From positions 62,001-126,000 of the forward strand of contig WJYB01000004.1 of the NCBI GenBank assembly GCA_009668015.1: 64,000 nt of DNA. Reading direction: 5' to 3'. The number at the start of each line of letters is the position of its first letter. The stretch's first letter is position 1. The notes beneath the pieces are model-generated. The model saw only the letters and a program-made list of their open reading frames with translations. It was not told where the DNA came from and did no database searches. Of the stretch, positions 36,542 through 46,696 are shown piece by piece. The stretch comes from Enterobacteriaceae bacterium RIT714 (GTDB taxonomy: Bacteria; Pseudomonadota; Gammaproteobacteria; Enterobacterales; Enterobacteriaceae). Position numbers and translations under genes: made by a program.

Positions 36542-37267
36542 TCAGTGCTCCATGGTGAATTCAATCATGTCGGCGCGGGTCAGGCTGACGGAATACTCCG
36601 TCGCGTTGATGTCGCCGTCACGATGGTTGAGAGTGCGCACGCAGAGCAGCGGCGCCATGTTCGGGATCTCCAGCACTTTGCTCTCTTTGGCCTGCGCGCG
36701 GCGGGCGCTGATCCGCGTCTGGGTGCGCCTGAGCGCAATCCCGGTGGCATCAGACAGGAAGTCATGCAGCGAGCCGCTGGAGAAATTTTGCAGCGTCGGC
36801 CAGAGGGTGAGGTCGGCGAAGTAGTGGTCGATTTGGCAGACCGCCACGCCGTTGACCCGGCGCAGGGTGCGCAGGTGCACCACGTTATCGCCTTCCTGAA
36901 TGCCCAGCGCATCCGCGATGTGGCTGGAGGCCGGGCGCAGTACCGAGAGCAGTTTTTCGCTGGTCGGGTGGCTGCCCTGATCGAGCAGATTCTGGCTAAA
37001 GCGTGCCTGAGCATTCAGGGGGTAGTCGAACGGGCGCATCAGCACCAGCACGCCAACTCCCTGACGGCGCTGTACCCAGCCGCGTTCCACCAGCTGATCA
37101 ATGGCGCGGCGCAGCGTGTGGCGATTGACCTCGTAACGGTCGGCGAGCTGTTGTTCGGCAGGCAGATAGTCGCCGCAGCGATAGTGGGTGCGCAGCTCCA
37201 CTTCAAGTTTGGCGGCGATCTCTTGCCAGCGGGTAGGGTAACTGGTCGGATGTCTGGATAAGTGCAT
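36542..37267 (-). CDS. phnF: GntR-family regulator PhnF
   Basis: PhnF is a transcriptional regulator of the HutC subfamily of GntR. In 241 residues it has an N-terminal winged helix (PAEQQLADRYEVNRHTLRRAIDQLVERGWVQRRQG) and a C-terminal UTRA ligand domain. It lies inside the operon between phnE and phnG, as in E. coli, where its exact role is unclear. The start at 37267 (MHLSRHPTSYP) fits the family. Confidence 0.95.
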   Translation of the reverse strand: MHLSRHPTSYPTRWQEIAAKLEVELRTHYRCGDYLPAEQQLADRYEVNRHTLRRAIDQLVERGWVQRRQGVGVLVLMRPFDYPLNAQARFSQNLLDQGSHPTSEKLLSVLRPASSHIADALGIQEGDNVVHLRTLRRVNGVAVCQIDHYFADLTLWPTLQNFSSGSLHDFLSDATGIALRRTQTRISARRAQAKESKVLEIPNMAPLLCVRTLNHRDGDINATEYSVSLTRADMIEFTMEH

Positions 37268-37287
37268 AGAAATCAATGCCTCGCTTC

Positions 37288-38067
37288 TCAGATAAAGTGC
37301 TTACGCAACCGTTGGGAGAGGAAGTCCAGCAGGCTGACGGTGATGATGATAAGGACCATCAGCGCGCAGGTTTGCTGGAACTGGAAACCGCGAATCGCCT
37401 CCCACAGCGTGACGCCAATCCCGCCTGCGCCCACCATGCCGACCACCGTGGCGGAGCGGACGTTGGATTCAAAGCGGTAGAGGGAGTAGGAGATCAGCAG
37501 CGGCATCACCTGCGGCAGAACGCCATACAGAATTTCTTCGATTTTGTTGGCTCCGGTGGCGCGAATCCCTTCCACCGGGCCGGGCTCAATGGCTTCGACC
37601 GCTTCGGATAACAGCTTGGAGAGTACGCCGGTGGTATGAATGAACAGCGCCATGACGCCAGCAAACGGACCCAGACCGACGGCGACCACGAACAGCATGG
37701 CGAAGACCATTTCGTTGATGGCGCGGCAGGCGTCCATCAGGCGGCGCACCGGCTGGTAAATCCACCAGGGAACGATGTTTTCGGCGCTCATCAGGCCAAA
37801 CGGGATGGAGAGGACGACCGCAAGCGCAGTGCCCCAGACGGCGATTTGCATGGTGACGGCCATTTCACTGAGATAGTCTCGCCACTGGCTAAAATCCGGC
37901 GGGAAGAAGTCCGCCGCAAAGGTGGCCATGTTGCCGGAATCTTTGACCAGCATCAGCGGGTCCATTTCCGCGCCTTTCCAGGAGATAACGAGCACCGCCA
38001 GCAGAATGGCCCAGCTTATCAGCGAGAACCAGCTGCGTTTTGGTGGTGGAACGGTGATGGTTTGCAT
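37288..38067 (-). CDS. phnE: Phosphonate ABC transporter permease PhnE
   Basis: This inner-membrane permease of the PhnCDE importer has 259 residues and about six helices, with the EAA-loop region [28 protein letters not shown] that contacts PhnC. The frame is intact, unlike the 8-bp-duplication allele that makes phn cryptic in E. coli K-12, so phosphonate use should be functional. About 200 bp containing palindromic repeats separate it from phnD. Confidence 0.96.
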   Translation of the reverse strand: MQTITVPPPKRSWFSLISWAILLAVLVISWKGAEMDPLMLVKDSGNMATFAADFFPPDFSQWRDYLSEMAVTMQIAVWGTALAVVLSIPFGLMSAENIVPWWIYQPVRRLMDACRAINEMVFAMLFVVAVGLGPFAGVMALFIHTTGVLSKLLSEAVEAIEPGPVEGIRATGANKIEEILYGVLPQVMPLLISYSLYRFESNVRSATVVGMVGAGGIGVTLWEAIRGFQFQQTCALMVLIIITVSLLDFLSQRLRKHFI

Positions 38068-38129
38068 GAGTTCTCCTAATGTTCTCTCCCTGTGAGAGAA
38101 GCCGCGGTGAGGGATTAGCGTGCGCTTTT

Positions 38130-38261
38130 CCCCTCACCCTAACCCTCTCCCCAAAGGGGAGAGGGAACGATTGCACCTTCTCCGCAGAGGGAATGATGAC
38201 TCTCCCCCCATTGGGCACGATTACACCCTCTCCCCTCTGGGGAGAGGGCAGGGGTGAGGGG
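38130..38261. repeat. Inverted pair of GC-rich palindromes between phnD and phnE
   Basis: The element at 38130-38166 reads CCCCTCACCCTAACCCTCTC plus CCCAAAGGGGAGAGGGA. The element at 38226-38261 is its mirror, CCCTCTCCCCTCTGGGGAGA plus GGGCAGGGGTGAGGGG. Together they can fold into a large double hairpin. Partial copies lie between. The pair sits in the mRNA just after phnD, where it could protect the binding-protein message from 3' decay, as REP elements do after malE. Confidence 0.82.
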
Positions 38262-38269
38262 AAAAAGCG

Positions 38270-39286
38270 CTATTGCACCGCTTTATTCACCGACGTCATC
38301 GCGCTCAGCGCAGCGGTCAGGCGGTCCAGGTCTTCCAGCTGTGCCTGAAGCGTCGACACTTTGCTGGTCTTCTCTTCGCTGTTCAGACCTTTGTTGTCCT
38401 TCACGCCCTGCATCTCTTTAAACAGCGCCAGTTGACGAATCGGTACCAGCTGCAGGTCGCTTGAGGCGCGGAACGGTGCCCACCCCAGACGTTCCAGTAC
38501 GGTTTTCTCTTCTGGCGTTTTGCCGTAATTCATAAAGAAGTCGTACACCTTGTCTTTGGTGCTTTCGGAGAGATTTTTCCGCCAGACAATCGGGTCGCCC
38601 GGAATGAGTGGCGATTTCCAGATCACCTTCAGTTCTTTCAGTTTTTCCGGCGCGGAGGTTTTCAGTTTGTCGAGGTTTTCGGTGTTATTGGTCGCCACAT
38701 CGACCTGTTTGTTGGCGACGGCCAGCGCGTTGGTTTCATGTCCGGCATTGACGGTACGTTTGAATTCGCTGGGGGAGACGTTATTTTTGGCGAAGACGTA
38801 GTAGCCAGGGACCAGGAAGCCGGAGGTCGAGTTAGGATCGCCGTTGCCGAAGGTCAGATCTTTACGTTTGGCGAGCATGTCATTGAGGGTGTTGATCGGA
38901 CTGTCTTTATTGACGATCAGTACGCTCCAGTAACCCGGAGAACCGTCGGCAGCGACGGTTTGCGCAAAGACCTGACCGTTAGCGCGGTCCACCGCTTCCA
39001 TGGCGGAGAGGTTGCCGTACCAGGCGATATCGACTTTGTTAAAGCGCATCCCCTGAATGATGCCGGCATAGTCCGGGGCGAAGAAGGCATTCACTTTGAT
39101 ACCCAGTTTGGTTTCCATATCTTTCAGGAACGGTTCCCACTGGGGTTTCAGGTTTTGCTGTGACTCGGTCGAAATAATGCCAAAGTTCAGGGCTTTTTCC
39201 TGCTCCTGGGCATACGCCGGGCTTAACAGGGTGCTGATGCTGAACATGCTGGTGAACGCCAGCGCGGCAACGGCTTTGTAGCTCAT
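38270..39286 (-). CDS. phnD: Phosphonate-binding periplasmic protein PhnD
   Basis: This solute-binding protein of the phosphonate importer has highest affinity for 2-aminoethylphosphonate in E. coli. The 338 residues equal the E. coli length. A signal peptide ends AYA, followed by EQEKALNFGIISTESQQNLKPQWEPFLKDME, the family start. It lies between phnC (65 bp upstream) and phnE. Confidence 0.96.
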   Translation of the reverse strand: MSYKAVAALAFTSMFSISTLLSPAYAQEQEKALNFGIISTESQQNLKPQWEPFLKDMETKLGIKVNAFFAPDYAGIIQGMRFNKVDIAWYGNLSAMEAVDRANGQVFAQTVAADGSPGYWSVLIVNKDSPINTLNDMLAKRKDLTFGNGDPNSTSGFLVPGYYVFAKNNVSPSEFKRTVNAGHETNALAVANKQVDVATNNTENLDKLKTSAPEKLKELKVIWKSPLIPGDPIVWRKNLSESTKDKVYDFFMNYGKTPEEKTVLERLGWAPFRASSDLQLVPIRQLALFKEMQGVKDNKGLNSEEKTSKVSTLQAQLEDLDRLTAALSAMTSVNKAVQ

Positions 39287-39351
39287 CTATGTTCCTCACT
39301 TAGACATTGTTCCAGGCTGGCAGCGCCATGAATGCCTGGTCTTTCAGGGCA

Positions 39352-40140
39352 TTAAGCAGCCTGCGCGTTCTCATCGACGCGGTTAATGCTGCGGTAGAGA
39401 TGGTCAGATCGTTCGTTATCAAAGTGCTGGCTTGCGCCATCAAAGAACACATGGCCCTGACGCAGGGCGACGATGCGTTCGCAGTAGCGCAGGGCGTAAT
39501 CCACCTGATGCAGCGTCACCACCACGGTGATGCCGTCGTTCTGGTTAATGTCGCGCAGGGTTTCCATCACGATGCGGGCAGATTCGGGATCCAGTGAGGC
39601 AATGGGCTCATCCGCCAGAATGACTTTGGCTTTTTGCATCAGCGCCCGGGCAATCGCCACGCGCTGCTGTTGTCCACCGGACAGCGTCGAGACGCGCTGG
39701 TGGGCGAAATGGGCCATGCCGACGCGGGTCAGCGCCTGGAGAGCTTGCTGTTTTTGTGCCGGAGAGAACCAGCGCAGACAGGTGCGCCAGAACGGAGTGC
39801 TGCCCAGCGCGCCAATCAGAACGTTCTCCAGCACCGTCAGACGATTCACCAGATTGAACTGCTGGAAGATGTAGCCGGTTTGCGCGCGGCTTTTACGGAT
39901 ATCGCTCGCGAGGCGGCCTGCGCGCTGCACGGTGTTACCCAGCAGCTCAATGTGGCTTTCTGGCGTTTTATCACCGGTGATTAAACCGCTGAGATGCCTT
40001 AAGAGTGTGGATTTGCCTGAACCAGAAGGCCCTAACAATGCCACCATTTCGCCCTGCTGGACGGTCAGATCAACGGCATGCAGCGCCTTGTTGTGATGAA
40101 AGGTCTTGCTCAGTTTCTCGACGCGGATGACAGTTTGCAT
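39352..40140 (-). CDS. phnC: Phosphonate ABC transporter ATPase PhnC
   Basis: This ATP-binding subunit of the importer is the first gene of the phn operon. The start [14 protein letters not shown] at 40140 gives 262 residues as in E. coli. It has Walker A GPSGSGKS at 37-44, signature LSGGQQQR and Walker [13 protein letters not shown]. Confidence 0.96.
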   Translation of the reverse strand: MQTVIRVEKLSKTFHHNKALHAVDLTVQQGEMVALLGPSGSGKSTLLRHLSGLITGDKTPESHIELLGNTVQRAGRLASDIRKSRAQTGYIFQQFNLVNRLTVLENVLIGALGSTPFWRTCLRWFSPAQKQQALQALTRVGMAHFAHQRVSTLSGGQQQRVAIARALMQKAKVILADEPIASLDPESARIVMETLRDINQNDGITVVVTLHQVDYALRYCERIVALRQGHVFFDGASQHFDNERSDHLYRSINRVDENAQAA

Positions 40141-40250
40141 GTGGCCTGGCCTCAAGGAAAATGTGGGCCCATGCTGGCGGATTATTGTGACATTTGGGTT
40201 AAGTATTCGTTGCAGGAGTTTGAATAATTGAGGCGAGTGCGATGACAGGC
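40141..40250 (-). promoter_or_regulatory. phn operon promoter region with possible Pho-box half-sites
   Basis: This gap between phnB and phnC should hold the PhoB-dependent promoter. On the minus strand a perfect CTGTCAT half-site lies at 40248-40242, and ATGTCAC lies nearer the gene, followed by CAATAAT as a possible -10. The segment AATGTCACAATAATCCGCCA resembles the E. coli phnC promoter. The 11-bp spaced partner half-sites are poor, so the exact Pho box is uncertain. Confidence 0.4.
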
Positions 40251-40276
40251 GGAGGCGGGCGGCCTCCGCCGGAAGG

Positions 40277-40708
40277 TTACTGCGGTTTAACGACGTTGAT
40301 CATCCACGGCACGCCATATTTATCGGTGACTTTACCGAATCCGTGCGCCCAGAAGGTTTCCTGCCAGGCCATCTCGATATGACCGTCGGCGGCCAGATTG
40401 TCGAACCAGTGTTTGCCTTCAGAGACATCCTGAGTATCGAGAACCAGCGTAAAGCCTGCATACTGCGCTTTACCGCCCGGAGCTCCGTCACTCATCATGA
40501 TATCGCTGCCTGCGATACGCACATTGGCGTGAGCGATGGCGGTATCCGGGAACTGCATACCGGAAGGACAGCCTTCGTCGCTATGCTCATCTTTGGGCAT
40601 TTCGCCAAAGGTGATTTTATAGAGGAGTTCTGCGCCGAGGGTCTGCTGATAAAAGGCGATGGCCTCTGCACTGTTACCGCTGAATGCGATGTAGGGACTT
40701 AACGGCAT
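40277..40708 (-). CDS. yjdN: VOC-family protein PhnB (YjdN)
   Basis: This 143-residue glyoxalase/VOC-fold protein has no proven role in phosphonate use. It starts [12 protein letters not shown] and ends [21 protein letters not shown], both typical of the family. The second ATG (40708) is preferred because GAGG lies about 8 bases before it. In E. coli the phnA-phnB genes also precede phnC and are not needed for C-P lyase. Confidence 0.92.
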   Translation of the reverse strand: MPLSPYIAFSGNSAEAIAFYQQTLGAELLYKITFGEMPKDEHSDEGCPSGMQFPDTAIAHANVRIAGSDIMMSDGAPGGKAQYAGFTLVLDTQDVSEGKHWFDNLAADGHIEMAWQETFWAHGFGKVTDKYGVPWMINVVKPQ

Positions 40709-40784
40709 AATCATTACCTCAGGTAAGAGAAGCTCAGTAAGTTTAGTTCGGATTGTCGGGGCAGGATAAGCGCAGCGCAGGTGT

Positions 40785-40819
40785 AAAAAAGGCCCGGCAG
40801 CGTGACGCTTACCGGGCCT
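40785..40819 (-). terminator. Intrinsic terminator of yjdM
   Basis: On the minus strand the stem AGGCCCGG/CCGGGCCT (8 bp plus inner pairs around GCGTCACGC) is followed by six T. It lies 22 bp after the yjdM stop and so separates yjdM from phnB. Confidence 0.88.
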
Positions 40820-40840
40820 GTAAAGAAAACAAAAGTAAAA

Positions 40841-41176
40841 TCAGTTCTTTTTCACAAATTCGGATTTCAATTTCATTGGGCCGAACCCGTCAATTTTACA
40901 GTCAATATTATGATCGCCTTCCACCAGGCGAATACCCTTCACTTTGGTGCCGATTTTCAGCATCGAAGAACTGCCTTTGACTTTCAGGTCTTTTACCACG
41001 GTAACGTTATCACCATCGGCCAGCAGATTACCGTTGGCATCTTTTACGATCAGCGTATCGTTATCCTGTGCAGGTTCTGCATCATTCCATTCATGGGCGC
41101 ATTCAGGGCAAATGAACACCCCATTATCTTCGTAGGTGTATTCAGAATGACATTGTGGGCAATGTGGAAGTGACAT
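40841..41176 (-). CDS. yjdM: Zinc-ribbon protein YjdM (PhnA)
   Basis: This 111-residue protein has an N-terminal zinc ribbon (C6, C9, C23, C26: CPQC...CPEC) and a C-terminal beta domain ([27 protein letters not shown]). It was called PhnA but is not the phosphonoacetate hydrolase and is not required for phosphonate use. It has its own terminator. Confidence 0.94.
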   Translation of the reverse strand: MSLPHCPQCHSEYTYEDNGVFICPECAHEWNDAEPAQDNDTLIVKDANGNLLADGDNVTVVKDLKVKGSSSMLKIGTKVKGIRLVEGDHNIDCKIDGFGPMKLKSEFVKKN

Positions 41177-41774
41177 ATTCGTATCCTCAAAAAGTGCGAA
41201 CGGGGCTGGAAAGTGCCAGCCAAAACCCGGCTGTTTGCCGAAAAAGGCGTCAAGTATAGCCTAAATCCACACATTTGTCGGTGACATTCTTTTTTTTAAA
41301 TAGTGATAACACTTTTTTCAGAGTGACATTTCCTGTCAGTCACTTAAGCGATGCTAACACCGTGCTTAAGAGATAAGCATTGCAATGGAATATATTGAAT
41401 ATTTTATTGCGTAAATTGCCAGGTACAGTCATTTCGGATAAGGTGAGGCGAGCAGTTGTTATTTATCAACGGAACCTGAGATTGCCGCTTTTTGCATTGG
41501 CAGCCGGGAATTACCTCTCATTTTGGGTGGGTAAATTAGTTTGATATATCCTATAGCTACATAAAAATGGTCTACGCTCAATATCTTTCGGCTCCTCTTG
41601 CCGAGAGGAGCGCAGGAGCGCTTTACGCTGTCGGCAGATTATATTTTGTTTTGTCATCAGGCGCTTATATTCATTAAACCTATTTTCCACGCGTAATCAA
41701 AAAGCCGAAATTTCTTATTAAAACTATCTGGCTTAATAAAAGTAATAAATTTGCGTTAAGGAAAGGCTTTTATC
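41177..41774. other. Non-coding region upstream of crfC
   Basis: About 600 bp without a credible gene. It is AT-rich and should contain the divergent promoters of yjdM and crfC. The only notable structure is the perfect hairpin GCTCCTCT-TGCCG-AGAGGAGC at 41591-41611, without a T-run. An AAGGAAAG ribosome site lies at the right end just before crfC. Confidence 0.5.
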
Positions 41775-44129
41775 ATGCACACACAGACAATTTTCGAATT
41801 AAGCCAGGAAGCAGAGCGGTTGTTGCAACTTGCTTTGCAGAATCTGGATGCCCTTAAGTCTATGCCGATTGCGGTTCTGGATAGCACAACTGCTGCAATG
41901 ACCGGGGAGACGAATAATGTTCTTCCTTTGCACTTTAGTACCCGCGGCGTTGAAACTCAGCTTTCTATGCTGAATAACGAATTACGCAAAATTACCCGTC
42001 TTGAGATGGTGCTGGCGATTGTCGGCACCATGAAGGCCGGGAAATCGACGACCATTAATGCGATTGTCGGAACCGAAGTCTTGCCCAACCGTAATCGTCC
42101 AATGACCGCGCTGCCGACGCTGATCCGCCATACGCCGGGGCAAACAGAGCCGGTGCTGCATTTTGCGCATGTGTCGCCTATTGATACGCTGATCAAGCAG
42201 TTGCAGGAAAAATTGTGCAATCACGATCGCGGAAAGCTGACGCAACGTCTTGAGATCGACAAAGATATGAATGCGCTGCTGGGGCGTATTGAGCAGGGCG
42301 AAGCCTTCGAAAAACACTATCTTGGCGCGCAGCCGATCTTCCAGTGCCTGAAAAGCCTCAACGATCTGGTGCGGCTCTCACAGGCGTTAGGCGTGGAATT
42401 CCCGTTCTCGGAATATACCGCCATTGAACATATTCCGGTTATTGAAGTGGAATTTGTGCATCTGGCGGGGCTGGATGCGCATCTGGGACAATTAACGTTG
42501 CTCGACACCCCGGGGCCAAACGAAGCCGGGCAGCCGCATCTGCAAAAAATGCTCAGTGAGCAACTGTCGCGCTCCTCCGCCGTGCTGACGGTAATGGACT
42601 ACACGCAGCTTAAGTCGATATCAGATGAAGAGGTGCGTCAGGCGATTTCGGCGGTGGGGAAATCGGTGCCGCTTTATGCGCTGGTCAATAAATTCGATCA
42701 GAAAGACCGTAACAGCGATGACGAAGAACAGGTGCGGGCGATGATCTCCGGCACGCTGATGAAAGGGAATATCTCGCCCGGACAAATTTATCCGGTCTCG
42801 TCGATGTGGGCATATCTGGCAAACCGCGCGCGCTATGAAATTTCCACTCATGGTCGTCTGCCGGATCCGCAGGAGCAGCGCTGGGTGCAGGACTTTGCCG
42901 AAGCGGCGCTCGGACGTCGCTGGCGAACAGCCGATCTGGATGACGTTGAACATATCCGTCACGCGGCCGATCTGCTGTGGGAAGACTCGTTGTTTGAACA
43001 GCCTATCCGCAAACTGATCTATGCCGCTTATGCCAACGCGTCGCTTTATGCGCTGCGTTCCGCATCTCATAAGCTGTTGAACTACGCGCAAAATGCGCGT
43101 GAGTATCTGGATTTCCGCTATCAGGGGCTGACGGTGGCCTTTGAGGAGCTGCAGGTCAATATTGCCCGACTGGAAGAGGATATGGCGCTGTTACAAACGC
43201 GTCAGGATGTGGTGAGCGATGAAGTGGGGCATGAGGTTGAGCAGGCGCTTGATGCGGCTAATGCGTTTATTGCCCATCAGCAAAGCCATATCCAGCAGGC
43301 CATCAGCCACGTTTTCAACCGCGATAACATTCTTGATTTAGCGGGCGTTGAGAAGATGAATTTGCGTAGTGGCGCGTCGGCTGAAATGGGACAACTGGTG
43401 CTGGACGATGAAGGGCAGGCGCAGATTGTACTGAGCAAAATCCGCTCCTCCTGCGAAATGATCATGCTGGATGCGCAGGGCAAAATAAGCCGTGAGCTGG
43501 CGCTGCGCTTTGACCAGCTGGAATCGACGCTCGCCCGTTCCCTTAACGAAGCGATGCGTCCTATTGAGAAGCGCATTAAAGAGGAGCTGAGTCATGCCGG
43601 TTTTCGCGCAAGGATCAGCTTCCCGGCATTCCAGGCGAGCCAGCTTAACTTCAACACTCGCGGGCTGTTTAACGATGCGATTGCCCCGGAGAACCGTCCT
43701 GCCGGAGAGGTGTCCGGTTCCGCCAGCGTGCGTGAGACGGTGTCGCGCTGGCTCAATAATCCGGGCTGGGGCTGGGAAGATTACGTGATGACGCGTACCC
43801 GATATGTCATTGATGTGGCGCAGCTTCACCAGCGCTTCAAACACCATATTGAGCAATTTTGTGAACAAATCTGTAAAGCTTTGGTGGCGCAGGTCGATGT
43901 CTCTGTTACGGCAGGAATGGCGACGTTTTTTGCAGAATTCTCGTTATGTCTTACCGGGTTACAGGAAAGCTTGCGTGATAGCCTCGCAGTGCGGCAGCAA
44001 AATGAGCATTCCACCAGGGCGCTCAGCCAGCTGTTGCAGCAAAGTATTACTACTGCGACGTGGATTCAGGAAGATACCCGACTGTTACGCGATGATATTC
44101 AAACCCTATTCGCAGCAGAGCAACCATGA
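41775..44129 (+). CDS. crfC: Dynamin-like clamp-binding protein CrfC
   Basis: CrfC is a dynamin-family GTPase-like protein that binds the DNA polymerase clamp and helps colocalise sister replication forks in E. coli. The 784 residues have a GTP-binding P-loop GTMKAGKS at 84-91, the DTPGPNEAG switch region and NKFD. Long helical segments follow. It is about 40 residues longer than E. coli CrfC (742), mainly in the N-terminal and middle regions. The gene overlaps yjcZ by 4 bp. Confidence 0.93.
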   Translation: MHTQTIFELSQEAERLLQLALQNLDALKSMPIAVLDSTTAAMTGETNNVLPLHFSTRGVETQLSMLNNELRKITRLEMVLAIVGTMKAGKSTTINAIVGTEVLPNRNRPMTALPTLIRHTPGQTEPVLHFAHVSPIDTLIKQLQEKLCNHDRGKLTQRLEIDKDMNALLGRIEQGEAFEKHYLGAQPIFQCLKSLNDLVRLSQALGVEFPFSEYTAIEHIPVIEVEFVHLAGLDAHLGQLTLLDTPGPNEAGQPHLQKMLSEQLSRSSAVLTVMDYTQLKSISDEEVRQAISAVGKSVPLYALVNKFDQKDRNSDDEEQVRAMISGTLMKGNISPGQIYPVSSMWAYLANRARYEISTHGRLPDPQEQRWVQDFAEAALGRRWRTADLDDVEHIRHAADLLWEDSLFEQPIRKLIYAAYANASLYALRSASHKLLNYAQNAREYLDFRYQGLTVAFEELQVNIARLEEDMALLQTRQDVVSDEVGHEVEQALDAANAFIAHQQSHIQQAISHVFNRDNILDLAGVEKMNLRSGASAEMGQLVLDDEGQAQIVLSKIRSSCEMIMLDAQGKISRELALRFDQLESTLARSLNEAMRPIEKRIKEELSHAGFRARISFPAFQASQLNFNTRGLFNDAIAPENRPAGEVSGSASVRETVSRWLNNPGWGWEDYVMTRTRYVIDVAQLHQRFKHHIEQFCEQICKALVAQVDVSVTAGMATFFAEFSLCLTGLQESLRDSLAVRQQNEHSTRALSQLLQQSITTATWIQEDTRLLRDDIQTLFAAEQP

Positions 44130-45004
44130 CAACACAACTACTGGACGGTCCCGGGCGGACGCTGGAGTGTATTCATCCCAAATTTATGGTCGATTTGGTT
44201 CAGGGGGTGGACGCGGCGCGTCCTGCTCCTCTTGTGCCGCAGCAGCAGCAATTTCGTGAGCGTTTAGCCCAGGAGATCATGACTCAGTCGAAGCTTCGGC
44301 CCTGGGCGATGACGGGAATGTTCAGCGAAAATGCTGCCCTGCGGCTGGGCCTGGCGGAGAAACTGGCCGGTATGTTTGATCCCGGACACCTGGCGTTGAC
44401 CCGTATGACCGACAAATTAACCTCATTACGCCAACAGACCCATCGTCCGGGCCAGCAGTCTCCTGGCCTGATGCAGCAGTATGACGATCTTTGCGCCTAT
44501 TTTTGCCAGCGTACAGCCTATAAAGAGAAAGCGCTTTCTCAGCGTGGGTTAACGGTGCAGGCCGGTGAACACAGTGAGCAAATTTTTACCCGCTGGCGAG
44601 CGGGCCAATACGACGGCTGGTCACTCGCTGGGCGGTGCTATGTGGCACTGGAAGAGTTGCGCTGGGGTGCGTTTGGCGATGCCTGCCGTCTGGCGAACGA
44701 TGATGTGGGCGCGATGCTGAAGGACAATTTACGCAGCCTTGCGGCAAATTATCTTGCGCAGGGAATTAACGCTTCCCCTGCCACGCGCCACTTTTATCAT
44801 CAATGGCTGACGACGCCGATATCACCGGGCTTAATGGATCATAAAGATATGTTGGGCTGGCTGGGGGACTGGTGTCATCCGGAACGCCATCCGGTGAGCT
44901 GGTCGGTGACCCAAAGCTGGCAAACAGTTGCGCTGGGGATGCCCAGATTATGCTCGGCAAAAAGACTGGCAGATGCGATGGTCAGTGAGATGTTCGGCGA
45001 GTAA
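44126..45004 (+). CDS. yjcZ: YjcZ family protein
   Basis: This 292-residue protein has the E. coli YjcZ length and sequence type (MTTQLLDGPGRTLECIHPKFMVDLVQGVDA). It is translationally coupled to crfC through an ATGA overlap. E. coli YjcZ has been linked to motility and to CrfC, but its biochemical role is unknown. There is no signal peptide or membrane helix. Confidence 0.9.
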   Translation: MTTQLLDGPGRTLECIHPKFMVDLVQGVDAARPAPLVPQQQQFRERLAQEIMTQSKLRPWAMTGMFSENAALRLGLAEKLAGMFDPGHLALTRMTDKLTSLRQQTHRPGQQSPGLMQQYDDLCAYFCQRTAYKEKALSQRGLTVQAGEHSEQIFTRWRAGQYDGWSLAGRCYVALEELRWGAFGDACRLANDDVGAMLKDNLRSLAANYLAQGINASPATRHFYHQWLTTPISPGLMDHKDMLGWLGDWCHPERHPVSWSVTQSWQTVALGMPRLCSAKRLADAMVSEMFGE

Positions 45005-45013
45005 AAAGCCAAA

Positions 45014-45033
45014 ACCCTCTCCGAAGAGAGGGT
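45014..45033. terminator. Terminator between yjcZ and kdgT
   Basis: The stem ACCCTCT/AGAGGGT has a 6-base loop; on the minus strand TTTTGGCTTTTT follows. It separates convergent genes and mainly serves kdgT. Confidence 0.75.
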
Positions 45034-45047
45034 CTTGAGATAAGAAC

Positions 45048-46043
45048 TTAGTGGTGCAAGGATTCTACTGGCTGTGGCTCTGACTCGACTTTCGGGATGT
45101 TGCCATAGCGCTTCGCATACAGTGCAGTAATGATTGGAACCAGAATCGCGGTCACAATCACCGCGGCAGCTACCAGCGCCGTAGCGGATGCGGCGACGGG
45201 TTCGAATGCCGGGTTAATCTGCGCAATAATGACCGGGTTCGCCACGGCCGCTCCTGCGGCGGATGAGGCGGCGACACCTGCGGTACCATTTCCTCCCCCG
45301 ATAACGCGGTCCGCGATAATCAGTGGAATACCGGTGATGACGATGACTGCCACACCCAGAAGGATACCCAGCAGGCCGGTATCCAGGATTACGCCCAGGT
45401 TGATGGTGTTACCCAGCGCGAAGCCGAAGAACGGAATCAGAACCGGGGTTGCCTTGCTGAAGAAATCGCGCAGATCGGTGTCCAGGTTACCCAGTGCAAA
45501 ACCGATCAGGAATGGCAGGACAGCGCCAACGAAATGGTGCGGTTCAAACGAGGCCAGACCGGCAGAGCCGAGGATCAGCATCGTCATCAGCGGGCCCGAT
45601 TCCAGAGACATCAGCACGAATGCGCCGGACTCTTCTTTGGTGCCGTACTGGTTCATCAGGCTGGCGTAGAGGCCGCCGTTGGTCATGTCCATTGCTGAAA
45701 CAATCGCCAGAATGGACAGCCCTGCGAAGAAGCCTGTCTGGATACCGTTCTCAGGAATGAACATCGCACAGATCATTGCCACAACCCAGGCAACGGCAAT
45801 TTTGGTAATCACCAGCGTGCCTGATTTACGCAGAACGGTGCCGGTCGCTCGTAAGTTAATGGAGGCCCCAATACAGAAGAACCATACCGCCAGAATTGGC
45901 ACGGTACCGGTAATCATTCCTTTTGTGAAACCACCGAAATAAGCACCTGTATTCGGAGCAAGTGTATTTAATATTGCGCCAAGTACCAGTGGAACCAGCA
46001 TCATCCCGCCAGGGATGCGTTCAATCGTGGCTTTGATTTTCAT
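45048..46043 (-). CDS. kdgT: 2-keto-3-deoxygluconate permease KdgT
   Basis: KdgT is a proton symporter that imports 2-keto-3-deoxygluconate, a breakdown product of pectin and hexuronates. The 331-residue protein has about ten membrane helices and the family segments [21 protein letters not shown] and [21 protein letters not shown] KdgR operator lies upstream. In E. coli kdgT sits elsewhere, so its place between yjcZ and proP is a lineage-specific insertion. Confidence 0.95.
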   Translation of the reverse strand: MKIKATIERIPGGMMLVPLVLGAILNTLAPNTGAYFGGFTKGMITGTVPILAVWFFCIGASINLRATGTVLRKSGTLVITKIAVAWVVAMICAMFIPENGIQTGFFAGLSILAIVSAMDMTNGGLYASLMNQYGTKEESGAFVLMSLESGPLMTMLILGSAGLASFEPHHFVGAVLPFLIGFALGNLDTDLRDFFSKATPVLIPFFGFALGNTINLGVILDTGLLGILLGVAVIVITGIPLIIADRVIGGGNGTAGVAASSAAGAAVANPVIIAQINPAFEPVAASATALVAAAVIVTAILVPIITALYAKRYGNIPKVESEPQPVESLHH

Positions 46044-46255
46044 GATAAACCCTCACATCTTATCTCGCGTTTCTGGCGGACAAGTCAGCTAAAAATATTT
46101 ATTAAATTCAAATGATTGTGAATTGTTGCTGTCTGGTAATCCGTTTGTTGATGCACCAGCCGTAAGTCAGAATCTCTCTTTTACGGTCAGTAAGACGCAC
46201 CCCGGACGGCGTGTTCGGGCTTATCATGCGATCATTGGAATTATGATTCAATGAA

Positions 46256-46275
46256 AATAAAACAATGTTTTAGTT
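46256..46275. promoter_or_regulatory. KdgR operator of kdgT
   Basis: AATAAAACAATGTTTTAGTT matches the KdgR consensus nearly throughout (AAAACA-A-TGTTTT symmetric core). It lies 213 bp upstream of kdgT. The first 15 bases are identical to the box at 10078-10096 in front of the Gfo/Idh/MocA oxidoreductase gene. The rest of the 46044-46696 gap is AT-rich promoter sequence. Confidence 0.8.
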
Positions 46276-46483
46276 ATCTTGATCACATATTTTTGTAAAC
46301 CCGTGTCTACATTATTAATAAATAAAATCGCTGTGAATTGAATGTAAATAAAGGTGAGTGATATTTTTTATTGCGACAAAAATAATCACCCGCGAAATAA
46401 TCATTCTGGCGCTCTCTGAGTGATCATCGTGATAAAGACGCGTTTACGCTTTTTGACAACTTTTGACGCCCTTCGTAAATATT

Positions 46484-46499
46484 TGTGAAGTTGATCACT
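46484..46499. promoter_or_regulatory. CRP site of the proP P1 promoter
   Basis: TGTGAAGTTGATCACT matches TGTGA-N6-TCACA at 9 of 10 positions. A similar site overlaps proP P1 in E. coli, where CRP represses it until osmotic shift. Confidence 0.75.
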
Positions 46500-46696
46500 A
46501 ATTTAAAGGCTGGTAGGGTAAAGAGGTCACTAACTGCCCAGTCAGGCGTCAACAGGTTCGGTTGTATCGACGATAAACGTCAATGTAAGTAAACCTGCTA
46601 CGCTTGAAGAAGAAGATTCGCATGAGGCGAATCTCAAGGTTCACAGACCGCAAAAAGATCTGTGGTATGGACAGGGCTGAGTCTACGAGGATAGCA

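Noticed and set aside
36269-37261. A 330-codon open frame on the plus strand.
   Set aside because: It is antisense to phnG and phnF, both clear by sequence and length.
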